The notes under the pieces are model-generated. The model saw nothing but the letters and a program-made list of their open reading frames with translations. It was not told the origin of the DNA and did not search any database. This document shows positions 18,258 to 27,728 of a DNA stretch of 64,000 bases, one piece after another (the first letter of the stretch is position 1; each line of letters opens with the position of its first letter). A program made the position numbers and the translations under genes. Origin of the DNA: an uncultured Lachnospiraceae bacterium (GTDB taxonomy: Bacteria > Bacillota > Clostridia > Lachnospirales > Lachnospiraceae); the NCBI GenBank assembly GCA_910577115.1, contig CAJTMC010000005.1, forward strand, positions 52,943 through 116,942. Reading direction: 5' to 3'.

Positions 18258-18818
18258 CTATTGATGCTTCAGTATGCCAAATTTCGATAAAGGCCATATC
18301 CGGATAAATGCTCTTCCGATAATGTCATTCCTGTGAATATTTCCCACCGAAGGGTCTCTGCTGTCAGAGCTGTTATTCCGGTTATCCCCCATGACAAAGT
18401 ATTCATCATCTCCCAGCATAATCGGCTCAACCGCCCTGCCCGGATTTTCGATGACCTCTCTGCCATAGTCCTCCTCCAATAGCTCCTCATCAATATAAAT
18501 GTTTCCATCCTCGTCAATCCTGACGGTCTCCCCCGGCATCCCTATGATACGCTTTATGTAATACGTTTCCTTATCATATTGAAAAGGAAATACAATAATA
18601 TCAAACCGTTCCGGATCATGAAACCGATACGATATTTTATCCACCAGCAGGTGGTCTTCATTGCTTAAAGTGCTCTCCATGCTGCCTCCGCTAACCTGCG
18701 TGCGCTGCCCCACATAGGTAACAATCAGATATGCGGCACAAAGTACCAGCAATAAATAAATACTGGTACTTAAAATCTCTTTCATAATACTTTTTAATTT
18801 ACTTTCCCCTGTTTCCAT
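18258..18818 (-). CDS. lepB: Signal peptidase I, first copy
   Basis: A 186-residue membrane serine protease that cleaves secretory signal peptides on the outer face of the membrane. One N-terminal membrane helix (about 15-36). Catalytic Ser46 in SGGSMEST and Lys89 in YYIKRIIGMPG form the Ser/Lys dyad; the MGDNRNNSSDSR box is present. Its start lies 1 nt after the stop codon of rbgA, and a second signal peptidase gene is on the other side of rbgA. Confidence 0.94.
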   Translation of the reverse strand: METGESKLKSIMKEILSTSIYLLLVLCAAYLIVTYVGQRTQVSGGSMESTLSNEDHLLVDKISYRFHDPERFDIIVFPFQYDKETYYIKRIIGMPGETVRIDEDGNIYIDEELLEEDYGREVIENPGRAVEPIMLGDDEYFVMGDNRNNSSDSRDPSVGNIHRNDIIGRAFIRIWPLSKFGILKHQ

Positions 18819-18819
18819 T

Positions 18820-19668
18820 TTATGGCATCTCCAATGTAATTTTTCCTATTTTTCCGTTCCGAAAATCATCAACAATCATTGCTGATGATTTCATTATATC
18901 AAGTTCTTCTCCCTTTAGAAAGCATTTTTTGCTGATACATACAAATTTTATTGTATCATATGCATTCTGTGCTTCGGATATTTCTATCTCATACCTTTTT
19001 TCAAGCAGTCCGGGATACTGGGCACGCAAAAAATCAATCAGCTCACAGGCAAGCTCATCCAAATGTACAATCTCGTCATTCATAGAGCCGATCATTGCAA
19101 GATGAAGCCCTACTGTCTGGTCCTCAAACTTTGGCCATAAAATCCCCGGCGTATCCAAAAGCTCAAGCCCTTTGTTGAGCCGGATCCACTGCTTTCCCTT
19201 TGTGACACCGGGCTTATTGCCTGTCTTTGCGCACGCCTTTCCTGCAAAGGAGTTGATAAATGTGGATTTTCCCACATTAGGTATTCCTACCACCATTGCT
19301 CGCACCGGACGGTTTAGAATACCACGTTTCCTGTCACGCGCAATCTTTTCCCGACACGCCTCCTGCACCGCGCCCTGAATGGATTTTATGCCTGCGCCTG
19401 TCTTTGCATTGATCTCAAGCACATGAAACCCTTTTTCCGTAAAATATTCCATCCATATTTTATTTTTTCTTGCGTCCGCAAGATCTGACTTATTCAGCAG
19501 AATAATCCTTGACTTATTTTTTCCAAGCTCATCAATATCCGGATTGCGGCTGCTTAGCGGAATACGCGCATCTACCAGCTCAATCACAAGATCAATCAGT
19601 TTGATATTCTCCTGCATCATCCGCTTTGCCTTTGTCATATGTCCCGGATACCATTGATAATTCGCCAT
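18820..19668 (-). CDS. rbgA: Ribosome biogenesis GTPase A (YlqF)
   Basis: A 282-residue circularly permuted GTPase required for late assembly of the 50S subunit. It starts with the family signature YQWYPGHMTKAKR. G4 (NKSD) precedes G1 (GIPNVGKST) and G3 (DTPG), the permuted order. It is sandwiched between two signal peptidase genes and downstream of rplS, the usual order in Firmicutes. Confidence 0.96.
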   Translation of the reverse strand: MANYQWYPGHMTKAKRMMQENIKLIDLVIELVDARIPLSSRNPDIDELGKNKSRIILLNKSDLADARKNKIWMEYFTEKGFHVLEINAKTGAGIKSIQGAVQEACREKIARDRKRGILNRPVRAMVVGIPNVGKSTFINSFAGKACAKTGNKPGVTKGKQWIRLNKGLELLDTPGILWPKFEDQTVGLHLAMIGSMNDEIVHLDELACELIDFLRAQYPGLLEKRYEIEISEAQNAYDTIKFVCISKKCFLKGEELDIMKSSAMIVDDFRNGKIGKITLEMP

Positions 19669-19678
19669 ATTTTCCCCC

Positions 19679-20260
19679 TTACTCTACAAATCCGATGTCA
19701 CTGTCCCCTGATGCCATTTTGAACCAGGCCTTTCCAATAATATATTCCTTCTTGACCGTCCCGATATTCGCCGAACGGCTGTCCTCACTGTTGTTGCAAT
19801 TGTCGCCAATCACAAAGTATTCGTCCTCACCGAGCGTCATCTCATCCGCCAAAAGTCCCGGCTCCGCAATCCGGTCATTAAAATATTCCTCGATACTCTC
19901 GCCGTTCACATACAAGATTCCGTTTTTTATGTAAAGCGTATCTCCCGGCACGCCTACCACACGTTTCACATAGTAATGCGATTTTTCATTGCCGTTTGGA
20001 AGAAACACTACCACATCGCCTTCCCGTGGAGACGACACTCCGTATATCACTCTGTTTAAAAATATTTTCTGGCCATTATAAAGGCTGGGCTCCATCGAAG
20101 ATCCTATGACACTCGTTCTCATACCCACACAGAACATTGTCACAACCCCTACAAGCATTGACGCAAATACCCAAAAAATCCAGCTCATGATTTCCCTGAT
20201 AATCACAACATTAATCTTTTTCTTCTTTTGGTAAAAACTCAGTCCCTTTCTTCTCGCCAT
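19679..20260 (-). CDS. Signal peptidase I, second copy
   Basis: A 193-residue type I signal peptidase; start at ATG 20260 (MARRKG) with GAGAGG about 9 nt upstream. One membrane segment (about 25-46). Catalytic Ser55 in GSSMEPS and Lys99 in YYVKRVVGVPG; IGDNCNNSEDSR box present. About 35-40% similar by eye to the first copy, so this is an old duplication rather than a recent one. Two adjacent copies may divide substrates. Confidence 0.93.
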   Translation of the reverse strand: MARRKGLSFYQKKKKINVVIIREIMSWIFWVFASMLVGVVTMFCVGMRTSVIGSSMEPSLYNGQKIFLNRVIYGVSSPREGDVVVFLPNGNEKSHYYVKRVVGVPGDTLYIKNGILYVNGESIEEYFNDRIAEPGLLADEMTLGEDEYFVIGDNCNNSEDSRSANIGTVKKEYIIGKAWFKMASGDSDIGFVE

Positions 20261-20346
20261 GATCACGAACCTCTCTCCGGTATATCCATCCGCATTTGTA
20301 AAAACGGAGCCTGTTGCCAAGCTCCGTCATATGAACTGATAAATTA

Positions 20347-20694
20347 TTATTTTACTAATTCCTTAACCTTTGCTCTCTTACCAACACGCTGTCTTAAGTA
20401 GTTCAATTTTGCACGTCTAACCTTACCTAATCTTACCACTTCTACCTTCTCAACGTTCGGAGAATGCATCGGCCATGTCTTCTCAACACCAACACCGTTT
20501 GAAATCTTTCTTACTGTAAATGTCTCTCTGTTGCTGCCGCCCTGAATCTTTAATACAGTGCCCTCGAATACCTGTATTCTCTCACGGTTACCCTCTTTAA
20601 TCTTGCCGTGTACTCTTACCGTATCGCCGACTCTGAAGCTGTCAACATGCTCCTTTAACTGTTCTTTCTCGATTTCTCTAATAATCTCGTTCAT
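20347..20694 (-). CDS. rplS: 50S ribosomal protein L19
   Basis: A 115-residue protein of the 50S subunit, at the 30S interface. Signature [26 protein letters not shown] and the basic end [10 protein letters not shown] are canonical. AAGGAGG before ATG 20694. It has its own promoter in the 276-nt gap after trmD, giving an approximately 120-nt leader. Confidence 0.97.
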   Translation of the reverse strand: MNEIIREIEKEQLKEHVDSFRVGDTVRVHGKIKEGNRERIQVFEGTVLKIQGGSNRETFTVRKISNGVGVEKTWPMHSPNVEKVEVVRLGKVRRAKLNYLRQRVGKRAKVKELVK

Positions 20695-20794
20695 TTTATA
20701 TGCCTCCTTGTTATATCGACGTTCTTAATACTTTATAATCATCTATTTTGAATGACTCGTACCAGAGGACCATCTCTTTCTTCGCAACATTAGT

Positions 20795-20823
20795 AATTTA
20801 CCACAAAATATATCAAATTGCAA
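20795..20823 (-). promoter_or_regulatory. Promoter of rplS
   Basis: TTGCAA (20818-20823), 17-nt spacer and TAAATT (20795-20800) on the minus strand, about 100 nt before rplS. The resulting leader could hold an autoregulatory site, but I see no clear L19 leader hairpin. Confidence 0.6.
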
Positions 20824-20970
20824 GTGTTCCGTACCATTTTTTCATATTTTTATCCTGTTTTCCATTATTCCACGGCATCAAACAATTGCCCAAAGCTTAT
20901 CTAATATTAAAAAAACAAGCCAAATGTATATAATCATTCAATCTGCCTCATGTTGTGTTCAGCACAGGCA

Positions 20971-21696
20971 CTACCTGTCGGACAGATTATCAAGCATATA
21001 GGTTTCATACAAGTCCGGCCGCCTCTGCCTTGTCCGCTCAACAGACTGCTCGAAACGCCACTTTTCAATATTGGCATGATGACCGCTCATAAGCACTTCG
21101 GGTACGCTCTTGTCATGCCATACCTCAGGACGGGAATACTGCGGATACTCTAAAAGTCCGTTGGAATGCGACTCGGTCTGCGCCGATTCCTCGTTATTGA
21201 GCACCCCCGGCACAAGCCTTGCAATGGCATCTACCAGCACCATCGCCGCCAGTTCCCCACCTGTCAGCACATAGTCCCCAATTGAAATATAATCTGTGAC
21301 AATCTCCTCCAAAACACGTTCATCAATTCCTTCATAATGACCGCACAGCAAAATCAAGTCCTCCTCTTTCGAAAACTCGACAGCCTTTTTTTGATGAAAC
21401 ACTTCTCCCTGCGGTGTTACATAGACCACGCGCTTTGTTGACTCTTTCCCTTTTTGTTTGTCAATTTTTTCACAGATTGCTTTCCAACAATCATAAACAG
21501 GCTGTGCCTGCATCAGCATTCCGGCGCCGCCTCCATACGTATAATCGTCAACCTTTTTATGCTTGTCCGTCGTATAATCGCGTATATTTACCGCTTCTAT
21601 CGAAATGCATCCCTTTTCCTCTGCACGCCCGATAATGCTGGTGTGCAGACCGTCAAGCACCATCTCCGGAAACAGTGTCATAATATGAAAGTTCAT
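20971..21696 (-). CDS. trmD: tRNA (guanine37-N1)-methyltransferase
   Basis: A 241-residue SPOUT methyltransferase that makes m1G37 in tRNAs and prevents frameshifting. Signatures: [36 protein letters not shown]. The start is 17 nt after the rimM stop codon, so they are co-transcribed. Confidence 0.97.
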   Translation of the reverse strand: MNFHIMTLFPEMVLDGLHTSIIGRAEEKGCISIEAVNIRDYTTDKHKKVDDYTYGGGAGMLMQAQPVYDCWKAICEKIDKQKGKESTKRVVYVTPQGEVFHQKKAVEFSKEEDLILLCGHYEGIDERVLEEIVTDYISIGDYVLTGGELAAMVLVDAIARLVPGVLNNEESAQTESHSNGLLEYPQYSRPEVWHDKSVPEVLMSGHHANIEKWRFEQSVERTRQRRPDLYETYMLDNLSDR

Positions 21697-21712
21697 AACA
21701 AAACCTTACCTT

Positions 21713-22225
21713 TCATTCATCCAAAAGCCCGTCAAGAATATGAATCTTCATTTTTCGCTGCTCCATATCCACCGCAAGCACACACTGCTTGATTGCGGGA
21801 AGAAGCAAGCTTCTGCCATCTTCCAGCGCAATATCATACACATCGTTTGCACCCGTTACAATGACATCTTTCAACACGCCCAAATATTCTTCATTCTCAT
21901 CATACACCTTAATGCCAATCAAATCCGCAATAAAGTACTCGTCCTTTTTCAGTTTAACCGCGTTTTCCCTTGTGACATAAAGATTTTTTCCTTTATAACG
22001 CTCAATATCATTAATATCATCAAAGCCTTTAAACTTGAGTATCACAAACTGTTTAAAAAATTTCACGCCCTCAATTTCAAGAACTGTTTTTTCCTTTCCC
22101 GTATCCAATATGACTTCCTTTAATTTTTTAAAACGTTTCGCATCATCGGTAGTCGGAAACACTTTCACCTCACCACGCAAGCCATGCGTCTGTGTAATTG
22201 CTCCCACCTGTAGTAAATCTTCCAT
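21713..22225 (-). CDS. rimM: 16S rRNA processing protein RimM
   Basis: A 170-residue 30S assembly factor. The N-terminal RimM domain has QVGAITQTHGLRGEVKVFP and the C-terminal PRC-barrel has IGIKVYDENEEYLG and LLLPAIKQCVLAVD. An attenuator-like hairpin separates it from khpA. Confidence 0.96.
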   Translation of the reverse strand: MEDLLQVGAITQTHGLRGEVKVFPTTDDAKRFKKLKEVILDTGKEKTVLEIEGVKFFKQFVILKFKGFDDINDIERYKGKNLYVTRENAVKLKKDEYFIADLIGIKVYDENEEYLGVLKDVIVTGANDVYDIALEDGRSLLLPAIKQCVLAVDMEQRKMKIHILDGLLDE

Positions 22226-22251
22226 AAGATATCCATACCCTTCTAATTTTT

Positions 22252-22290
22252 AAAGGGTGTTCATAACAGAACTATTTATGAACACCCTTT
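22252..22290 (-). terminator. Hairpin between khpA and rimM
   Basis: Perfect 14-bp inverted repeat AAAGGGTGTTCATA / TATGAACACCCTTT with an 11-nt loop. It lies after the khpA stop codon and just before the rimM ribosome binding site. The T-tract is short and interrupted, so it may act as a partial terminator or mRNA processing/stability site within the operon. Confidence 0.55.
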
Positions 22291-22304
22291 CTCGTTTTAT
22301 GTTG

Positions 22305-22532
22305 TTATACAATCTCCACATCGACCTTAAGATTTTCTTTGGAAGATGCTGCTTTGACTACGGAACGAATCGCCTTTGCAATTCTTCCCTGCTTGCCAAT
22401 AACCTTTCCCATGTCATCCGCTGCCACATGAAGCTCTACGGTAATGTTTTTGCCGTCTACCTTCTCCGTAACAACGACCTCGTCGGGGCTGTCCACTAAG
22501 GCCTTAGCTATAACCTCAACTAACTCCTTCAT
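22305..22532 (-). CDS. khpA: KH-domain RNA-binding protein KhpA (YlqC)
   Basis: A 75-residue single KH-domain protein with the GxxG loop as VIGKQGRIAKAI. It binds RNA, in several Firmicutes as a partner of KhpB, and affects cell division and ribosome assembly. Typical place between rpsP and rimM; GGAGG site present. Confidence 0.93.
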   Translation of the reverse strand: MKELVEVIAKALVDSPDEVVVTEKVDGKNITVELHVAADDMGKVIGKQGRIAKAIRSVVKAASSKENLKVDVEIV

Positions 22533-22568
22533 TATTTACACCTCCAAGTGTTTCCCATGTGCAAAGAA

Positions 22569-22814
22569 TTATTTTTCAATACCGGCTGCCTTGAAAATCT
22601 TTGCAACGGTCTCTGTAGGCTGTGCGCCGTTTGACAACCACTTCTTTGCAAGCTCTTCATTTACCTTGAACTCACTTGGATCTGTGTTCGGATTGTAAGT
22701 ACCAATTTCCTCGATACACTTTCCGTCTCTTGGGGATCTGGAGTCAGCTACAATAATTCTATAAATAGGAGCTTTCTTCTGACCCATTCTTCTTAATCTG
22801 ATTTTTACTGCCAT
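22569..22814 (-). CDS. rpsP: 30S ribosomal protein S16
   Basis: An 81-residue ribosomal protein starting [20 protein letters not shown], with the typical [21 protein letters not shown]. First gene of the rpsP-khpA-rimM-trmD block, 118 nt downstream of ffh. Confidence 0.97.
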   Translation of the reverse strand: MAVKIRLRRMGQKKAPIYRIIVADSRSPRDGKCIEEIGTYNPNTDPSEFKVNEELAKKWLSNGAQPTETVAKIFKAAGIEK

Positions 22815-22931
22815 TTCTTTTCACCTCATATTAATTCTTTCTTTTATTTTATATTGGAGCAGGCTTATGCCTGTTCACTGCGCCGAACGCCTGCTGCTTT
22901 TGCAGCTGATTTCCATTTGCGTTCGTGTGCA

Positions 22932-24287
22932 TCAAAAAGGAAGTTTAAATTTCCCTTTTTTACCACCAAATCCTCCCATCATTCCCGGGAGCTGCTTCAT
23001 CATCTTCTGAGACTGCTCAAACTGTTTGATAAAGCGGTTTACTACTGCGATATCCACACCCGCGCCTTTTGCAATCCGGTGCTTCCTGCTTGGATTTAAC
23101 AGCTTCGGATCTTTGCGCTCGGCAGGCGTCATGGAAAGGACAATCGCCTCCATACGTGCAAGCTGTTTGTCATCAACCGCAGACTCAATGTCGCTTGCCT
23201 TAATTCCCATACCGGGCATCATGCCTAAAATGCTTGATAATCCGCCAAGCTTTTTCATCTGGCTCATACTCTCAAGATAATCCTCAAAGTCAAATTTTCC
23301 TTTTTTCAGACGCGCAGCCATTTCTTTTTCCTTATCGGCATCCATATCAAGGTTCGCCTCGGCTACCTTGTCTATCAGCGTGAGCACATCACCCATGCCC
23401 AAGATTCTGTTTGCCATCCGGTCCGGATAAAACTGCTCGATATCGGTAAGCTTTTCGCCTGTGCTGACAAAAATAATCGGCTTTCCCGTCACTGCCTTTA
23501 CGGAAAGCGCCGCACCGCCCCTTGTGTCACCGTCCATCTTTGACAAAATAACACCGCTTACGCCAACCTTGTCGTCAAACTCCTTTGCGACATTGACGGC
23601 ATCCTGTCCTGTCATCGCATCTACGACCAAAAGCGTCTGATGCACATCGACATTTGCCTTGATTTCCTGAAGCTCTGCCATCATATCCTCATCAATATGA
23701 AGACGTCCGGCAGTATCTATGATTACAATATTATTGTTATTTTTCGATGCATGTTCCAAAGCTGCCTTTACAATGTCAACAGGTTTATGGTTCGCCCCCA
23801 TCGAAAAGAAATCAACCTTTTGTTTTTCGGCATTGATTTTTAACTGCTCAATTGCCGCCGGTCGGTAAATATCACACGCCACAAGCAACGGTTTCTTTCC
23901 CTTTAAAACAAGCTTTCCAGCGATCTTTGCCGCCGCGGTCGTCTTACCTGCCCCCTGCAGACCACACATCATAATGACTGTCGTCGCCTTTCCCGGCTGC
24001 AGTTCCAGCTCCGTCGTCTCCGAGCCCATTAAAGATACCATTTCCTCGTTAACGATTTTAATCACCATCTGTCCCGGATTTAAACCGTTCATCACGTCGG
24101 AACCGACAGCGCGCTCCTCAACCGCTTTCACAAACTGCTTGACAACCTTAAAGTTTACGTCCGCCTCCAGCAACGCCATTTTAACTTCCTTGAGCGCCGT
24201 CTTGACATCTGCTTCGGTTAGTCGTCCCTTACTTCTCAAATTTTTGAAAACATTCTGCAATTTATCCGTTAAGCTTTCAAATGCCAT
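22932..24287 (-). CDS. ffh: Signal recognition particle protein Ffh (SRP54)
   Basis: A 451-residue GTPase that with the SRP RNA targets nascent membrane and secreted proteins to FtsY. N domain, then G domain with G1 GLQGAGKTT and DTAGRLHIDEDMM, then a methionine-rich M domain that binds signal sequences and RNA (SRKHRIAKGAG). It follows ylxM by 3 nt, the normal arrangement. Confidence 0.97.
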   Translation of the reverse strand: MAFESLTDKLQNVFKNLRSKGRLTEADVKTALKEVKMALLEADVNFKVVKQFVKAVEERAVGSDVMNGLNPGQMVIKIVNEEMVSLMGSETTELELQPGKATTVIMMCGLQGAGKTTAAAKIAGKLVLKGKKPLLVACDIYRPAAIEQLKINAEKQKVDFFSMGANHKPVDIVKAALEHASKNNNNIVIIDTAGRLHIDEDMMAELQEIKANVDVHQTLLVVDAMTGQDAVNVAKEFDDKVGVSGVILSKMDGDTRGGAALSVKAVTGKPIIFVSTGEKLTDIEQFYPDRMANRILGMGDVLTLIDKVAEANLDMDADKEKEMAARLKKGKFDFEDYLESMSQMKKLGGLSSILGMMPGMGIKASDIESAVDDKQLARMEAIVLSMTPAERKDPKLLNPSRKHRIAKGAGVDIAVVNRFIKQFEQSQKMMKQLPGMMGGFGGKKGKFKLPF

Positions 24288-24290
24288 GTA

Positions 24291-24653
24291 TCAAAGCTCC
24301 TCTATAATTTCATTCGACAACTGTTTAATCTGCGCATCATCTGTCAGCGCATTAATTTGCTGAATATTGTGCTTAATTTTTGTAAATTTTTCAACCAAAT
24401 GCAGCTTATTCTCATAATAGTTTAAGATTTTGTCACACCGCTTAATTAAATCATGCACGCCCTGCCTGCTGATTCCTTGCTCACCGGCAATTTCACCAAG
24501 TGACAAATCATTAAACACAGCATCTTCATAAATTCCCTTTTGATGCGGTGTCAGCAGTTCGCCGTAAAAATCATAAAGCATTCCTTTGTATTCAAGCTGT
24601 TCCAAGCTGACATGACCCACTGCTTTTTTCTCGTTTTCCCTTACTGTTTCCAC
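24291..24653 (-). CDS. ylxM: YlxM-family helix-turn-helix protein
   Basis: About 120 residues. The conserved core is [18 protein letters not shown] and the HTH is [23 protein letters not shown]. The N-terminal about 25 residues ([10 protein letters not shown]...) are longer than usual. A GTG at 24653 with GGGAG upstream is preferred; a GTG at 24665 is the alternative. YlxM is thought to modulate the SRP pathway and is almost always next to ffh. Confidence 0.87.
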   Translation of the reverse strand: METVRENEKKAVGHVSLEQLEYKGMLYDFYGELLTPHQKGIYEDAVFNDLSLGEIAGEQGISRQGVHDLIKRCDKILNYYENKLHLVEKFTKIKHNIQQINALTDDAQIKQLSNEIIEEL

Positions 24654-24776
24654 ACCGGCTCCCACTCGCCCGCTTTGGCAGGCACTTCAATCAGGATCTG
24701 TGAATTACGAATTTCACACAAATCTCCCACTTCGCCAACAATTGATGCTCTGCTTTTGGCACCATGCGACTTTGTT

Positions 24777-24805
24777 ATCATACTACATGGAAAAACAGGT
24801 GTCAA
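24777..24805 (-). promoter_or_regulatory. Promoter of ylxM-ffh
   Basis: TTGACA (24800-24805), 17-nt spacer, TATGAT (24777-24782). The -35 hexamer is part of the stem of the preceding terminator, so the two signals overlap. Confidence 0.75.
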
Positions 24806-24824
24806 GTATTTTTTCTTGACACCT
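24797..24824 (-). terminator. Terminator of the BlaR1-like gene
   Basis: AGGTGTCAAG and its perfect complement (24797-24806, 24815-24824) with an 8-nt loop, followed on the minus strand by GTTTTTCC. It lies 24 nt after the BlaR1-like stop codon. Confidence 0.85.
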
Positions 24825-24847
24825 AAAAATATTTTAATCCCAATTCT

Positions 24848-26761
24848 TTAATATGTCTGCGGCAGCCAGATGCTGTCCTTGCCGTACGGCTTAATCATAC
24901 GCACTTTTGCGGTACTCGCATTCTCCAAAAAGGCAAACGTCACAACCGCCTCCGTCTTTTCCTCATTGGTATATTCCACCACGGCAGTTACCTTGTTTTG
25001 GTTTTTCAAAAGGTTGAGCAGATTGATTGCCGCAGTATCCGGCTGATATAGTCCAGCATATGCGCCGGGAGCCATATCCGCATTTTTTGCATTCTCATTC
25101 AACGCTTCTCCCGCTTGGTTATAGGCATAATAATCCATCATTGTCCCGTCTATCACACCGTCAGGATATGCCGCATAAAATTCTTCCGCCACACAAATCC
25201 CCTCAAGGAATTGCATATCCTGCGAAGTCACCCGAAACTCCCCGTCCCGGATTGTGTATGACAGCTCCTCGCGCCACACTGTAACATGCGGATCGGATAC
25301 CCACGCATAGTATAAAATAACTGCCTCGCTGCCCGATGCCGAAACAATCCTATAACTACTACCCTGCGGCCACGGGCTTGACCAGCCAAACGCCGCATAC
25401 GGCTCGTTATTATCATTCACCCCTTGGGAAAGTCCAAACGCCTCTGACAGCTCTTCCTGCATGTCTTCTTCCGCCAGCGCAATAATCGCCTGTCCGTCAC
25501 GATTACAAAACGCCTCTGCCCACTGTCTTACATAGCTTTCGGGGTTTATATAATAATTATGCGTCGTGATCTCATTGTGCGCATCTGTATCAACAATCAG
25601 ATTCTCTGCCGGAAGAAACGCTCCATCCATATCATTTTCAAGCTGTTCATTCTCTATATCCGCAATGTCCGTATTGTTAATGCCTCCCAAATCCCGTACC
25701 GTATTCTGCGCCGCCTGCGTTTTAGAATTGTTTACCATGACAAACTGTTTTCCGCCACTATCGTTTACGGCGGCATCTGCTGTACTTTTTTCGGTCATAA
25801 AGCAGACAGCGATTACCACAACTACTATCACCGCCGCCGCAATAGCCCAAAACGACGGCTTTTTATAACGGAATATATTTTTCACACGCCCCTTCACTCC
25901 CGTTTCTCCAAACGCAACCGGACACGCCGCAATTGTTTTTCGATTGACCGCACAAGTCAAAAGCGCAAGGGAATACGCTTTCTTTTCCTCTCCTCCAAGT
26001 GTCCTTACAACGCGTTCGTCACAGGCAAGCTCAATGTCACGACACAGCAGTAGATACGCTGCCCACGCCAACGGGTGAAACCAGTAAACGGTCAAAAGTA
26101 CATAGCCTGCCGGCTTTATCAGATAATCACGCCGTTTTGCATGCGCGGTTTCATGCTTTAACACGTAGTCCAAATCCGCACCGCACAACCCCGACGGCAC
26201 GTAAATCCGCGGCGTTACCAATCCGAACAGAAACGGCGTATCAATCGTCTCACACTGATAATACTTTATTCCTCCCTGCTCCTTCGGAATCGACATACGC
26301 ACACGCCTGCCCAAGCGAAGCCAGCTGAACAGCAGATACAACAGCATCATTCCCATACCTGAACACCACACCGCTGATGCAATGCTAAAAAACACATATG
26401 ATCTGTTGACGCTCTCCGGACTTTCATGATTATTTCCCATTGCCCAAATGGTTTCCTCGTCAATATAATCTGTCTTTACAGACGTATCCGTTCCTGCGAC
26501 AGTCTCCTTCGGAACGTCCGCCACATTCGCCCCCGCGATTTGCCGGATATCATTTTGCACCTCCACACCGCTTGGTATCAGACTAAAAACCGATTCTATC
26601 GAAAACGGCATAATAAGGCGAATACCCACAAGCAGCCAGAGAATGCAGCACACAATCTTCGGCGCCCTTTTGAGCAAAGCCCTTGCCGCGATTACTGCCG
26701 CAATCAGATAGCCTGCCGCAATGCTCTGATTTATAATATCCAAAAACAGTCCCCGAATCAT
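24848..26761 (-). CDS. BlaR1/MecR1-like M56 family sensor protease
   Basis: A 637-residue membrane protein; ATG 26761 has GGGAGG 9 nt upstream. Membrane segments occupy the N-terminal about 120 residues. A zinc metalloprotease motif HETAH lies in LKHETAHAKRRDYL, and a downstream ELACDERVV motif supplies the third ligand. A further membrane helix (about 300-320) leads to an extracellular domain of some 300 residues that does not look like a penicillin-binding sensor. With the BlaI-type repressor encoded just upstream it forms a two-gene signalling unit: the sensor detects an extracellular signal and causes loss of the repressor. The inducer need not be a beta-lactam. Confidence 0.88.
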   Translation of the reverse strand: MIRGLFLDIINQSIAAGYLIAAVIAARALLKRAPKIVCCILWLLVGIRLIMPFSIESVFSLIPSGVEVQNDIRQIAGANVADVPKETVAGTDTSVKTDYIDEETIWAMGNNHESPESVNRSYVFFSIASAVWCSGMGMMLLYLLFSWLRLGRRVRMSIPKEQGGIKYYQCETIDTPFLFGLVTPRIYVPSGLCGADLDYVLKHETAHAKRRDYLIKPAGYVLLTVYWFHPLAWAAYLLLCRDIELACDERVVRTLGGEEKKAYSLALLTCAVNRKTIAACPVAFGETGVKGRVKNIFRYKKPSFWAIAAAVIVVVVIAVCFMTEKSTADAAVNDSGGKQFVMVNNSKTQAAQNTVRDLGGINNTDIADIENEQLENDMDGAFLPAENLIVDTDAHNEITTHNYYINPESYVRQWAEAFCNRDGQAIIALAEEDMQEELSEAFGLSQGVNDNNEPYAAFGWSSPWPQGSSYRIVSASGSEAVILYYAWVSDPHVTVWREELSYTIRDGEFRVTSQDMQFLEGICVAEEFYAAYPDGVIDGTMMDYYAYNQAGEALNENAKNADMAPGAYAGLYQPDTAAINLLNLLKNQNKVTAVVEYTNEEKTEAVVTFAFLENASTAKVRMIKPYGKDSIWLPQTY

Positions 26762-26777
26762 ATCACACGCCTCCCTT

Positions 26778-27137
26778 CTAACCCTTATAAGCATCTATAA
26801 TCTGCTGTATCTCATCAATCTCTTTTTGGGTAAGCGGCTTTTTTCTCGTAAATGCCGCAATAAAGCTTGGGAGCGATCCGGAAAAGGTTTTCTCTACCAC
26901 CTCCGTACTCTCCGCTGTCAGAACCTCCTCCTTTGACACAAGCGACGTCACGACAGCATTCTCCGACTTGAGCACGCCCCGCTCCGACAGCCGCCGGATA
27001 ACCGTATAGGTAGTAGACTTTTTCCACTCAAGCTGTTCACTGCACAGGCGCACAAGCGCACTGCTTGAAACCGGCTCATTCTCCCACAAAATCTCGCAAA
27101 AACGGTACTCGCTCTCAAAAATCTTCGGTGTATCCAT
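26778..27137 (-). CDS. BlaI/MecI/CopY-family repressor
   Basis: A 119-residue winged-helix repressor; ATG 27137 has AGGAGG 6 nt upstream. The recognition helix region reads WKKSTTYTVIRRLSERGVL and the C-terminal dimerisation helix region contains SFIAAFTRKKPLTQKEIDEI. Partner of the M56 sensor that starts 16 nt after its stop codon. A strong dyad operator lies in its promoter, so it is almost certainly autoregulated. Confidence 0.92.
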   Translation of the reverse strand: MDTPKIFESEYRFCEILWENEPVSSSALVRLCSEQLEWKKSTTYTVIRRLSERGVLKSENAVVTSLVSKEEVLTAESTEVVEKTFSGSLPSFIAAFTRKKPLTQKEIDEIQQIIDAYKG

Positions 27138-27190
27138 AAAATTCCTCCTTCTCTCTGTTCCGCTTTCTGAAATATTTCCCATGACACAAA

Positions 27191-27237
27191 AAGGTCTAAT
27201 GCATTAAACTCAATTATAGTTTAACGCGTTAGACCTT
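27191..27237 (-). promoter_or_regulatory. BlaI-type operator over the repressor promoter
   Basis: Two 20-nt arms (27191-27210 and 27218-27237) form a near-perfect inverted repeat. Each arm is itself a smaller palindrome (TCTAATGCATTAAA and TTTAACGCGTTAGA), giving two adjacent dimer sites. The centre holds TATAAT on the minus strand (27213-27218), the likely -10 box. A TTGACA lies 22 nt upstream of it, longer than normal. Bound repressor would cover the promoter. The same dyad could fold as a terminator for the upstream gene. Confidence 0.7.
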
Positions 27238-27266
27238 GTCTGTCAATATGTATTTTAAAAAGTCTG

Positions 27267-27647
27267 TCAGCCTTCCTTTGCTCCCCGCTCCACAAGATAA
27301 GCAAGCCATTCCTTACGTTTCATAACGGAACACTTCTTTGATACCATCTTTCCCTCACTGTTCATAAAGGAAACTTTGAGACCTGTGGGAATAATCGGAA
27401 TCAGCCCGCCGACATTGCATGTCTTTACGCCTGATATGTCACCGTAAGCTACGGAAAAATTATCCAAACCGAAACCGCCTGCAAATACGAATTTCTCTTT
27501 TGTAAAAAAATAGTTTCCTCTCACCTGTGATGCAAACGTCCACAAATCCCCCTGTGTATGCTCTTCAATCACATCATCCGCATCGATTAACTTGAGTTCT
27601 TTCAGGGTTTGCTCCCACTTTTCTTTTTTACTCTGTGCCAGCTTCAT
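27267..27647 (-). CDS. PH/GRAM-like domain protein
   Basis: A 126-residue soluble protein with AGAGGAG before ATG 27647. The pattern of strands (GNYFFTKEKFVFAGGFG, FSVAYGDISGVKT, GLKVSFMNSEG) ending in a helix (KRKEWLAYLVERG) is that of bacterial pleckstrin-homology-like or GRAM proteins. Role unknown. It is upstream of and co-directional with the repressor gene but separated from it by the operator dyad. Confidence 0.6.
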   Translation of the reverse strand: MKLAQSKKEKWEQTLKELKLIDADDVIEEHTQGDLWTFASQVRGNYFFTKEKFVFAGGFGLDNFSVAYGDISGVKTCNVGGLIPIIPTGLKVSFMNSEGKMVSKKCSVMKRKEWLAYLVERGAKEG

Positions 27648-27728
27648 TGTATTTCTCCTCTCTCACTTAAAATTAAGCATTTGTTGTGCCACTCATACCA
27701 TTGATTGTAATTCCAATCCCAACAAATG

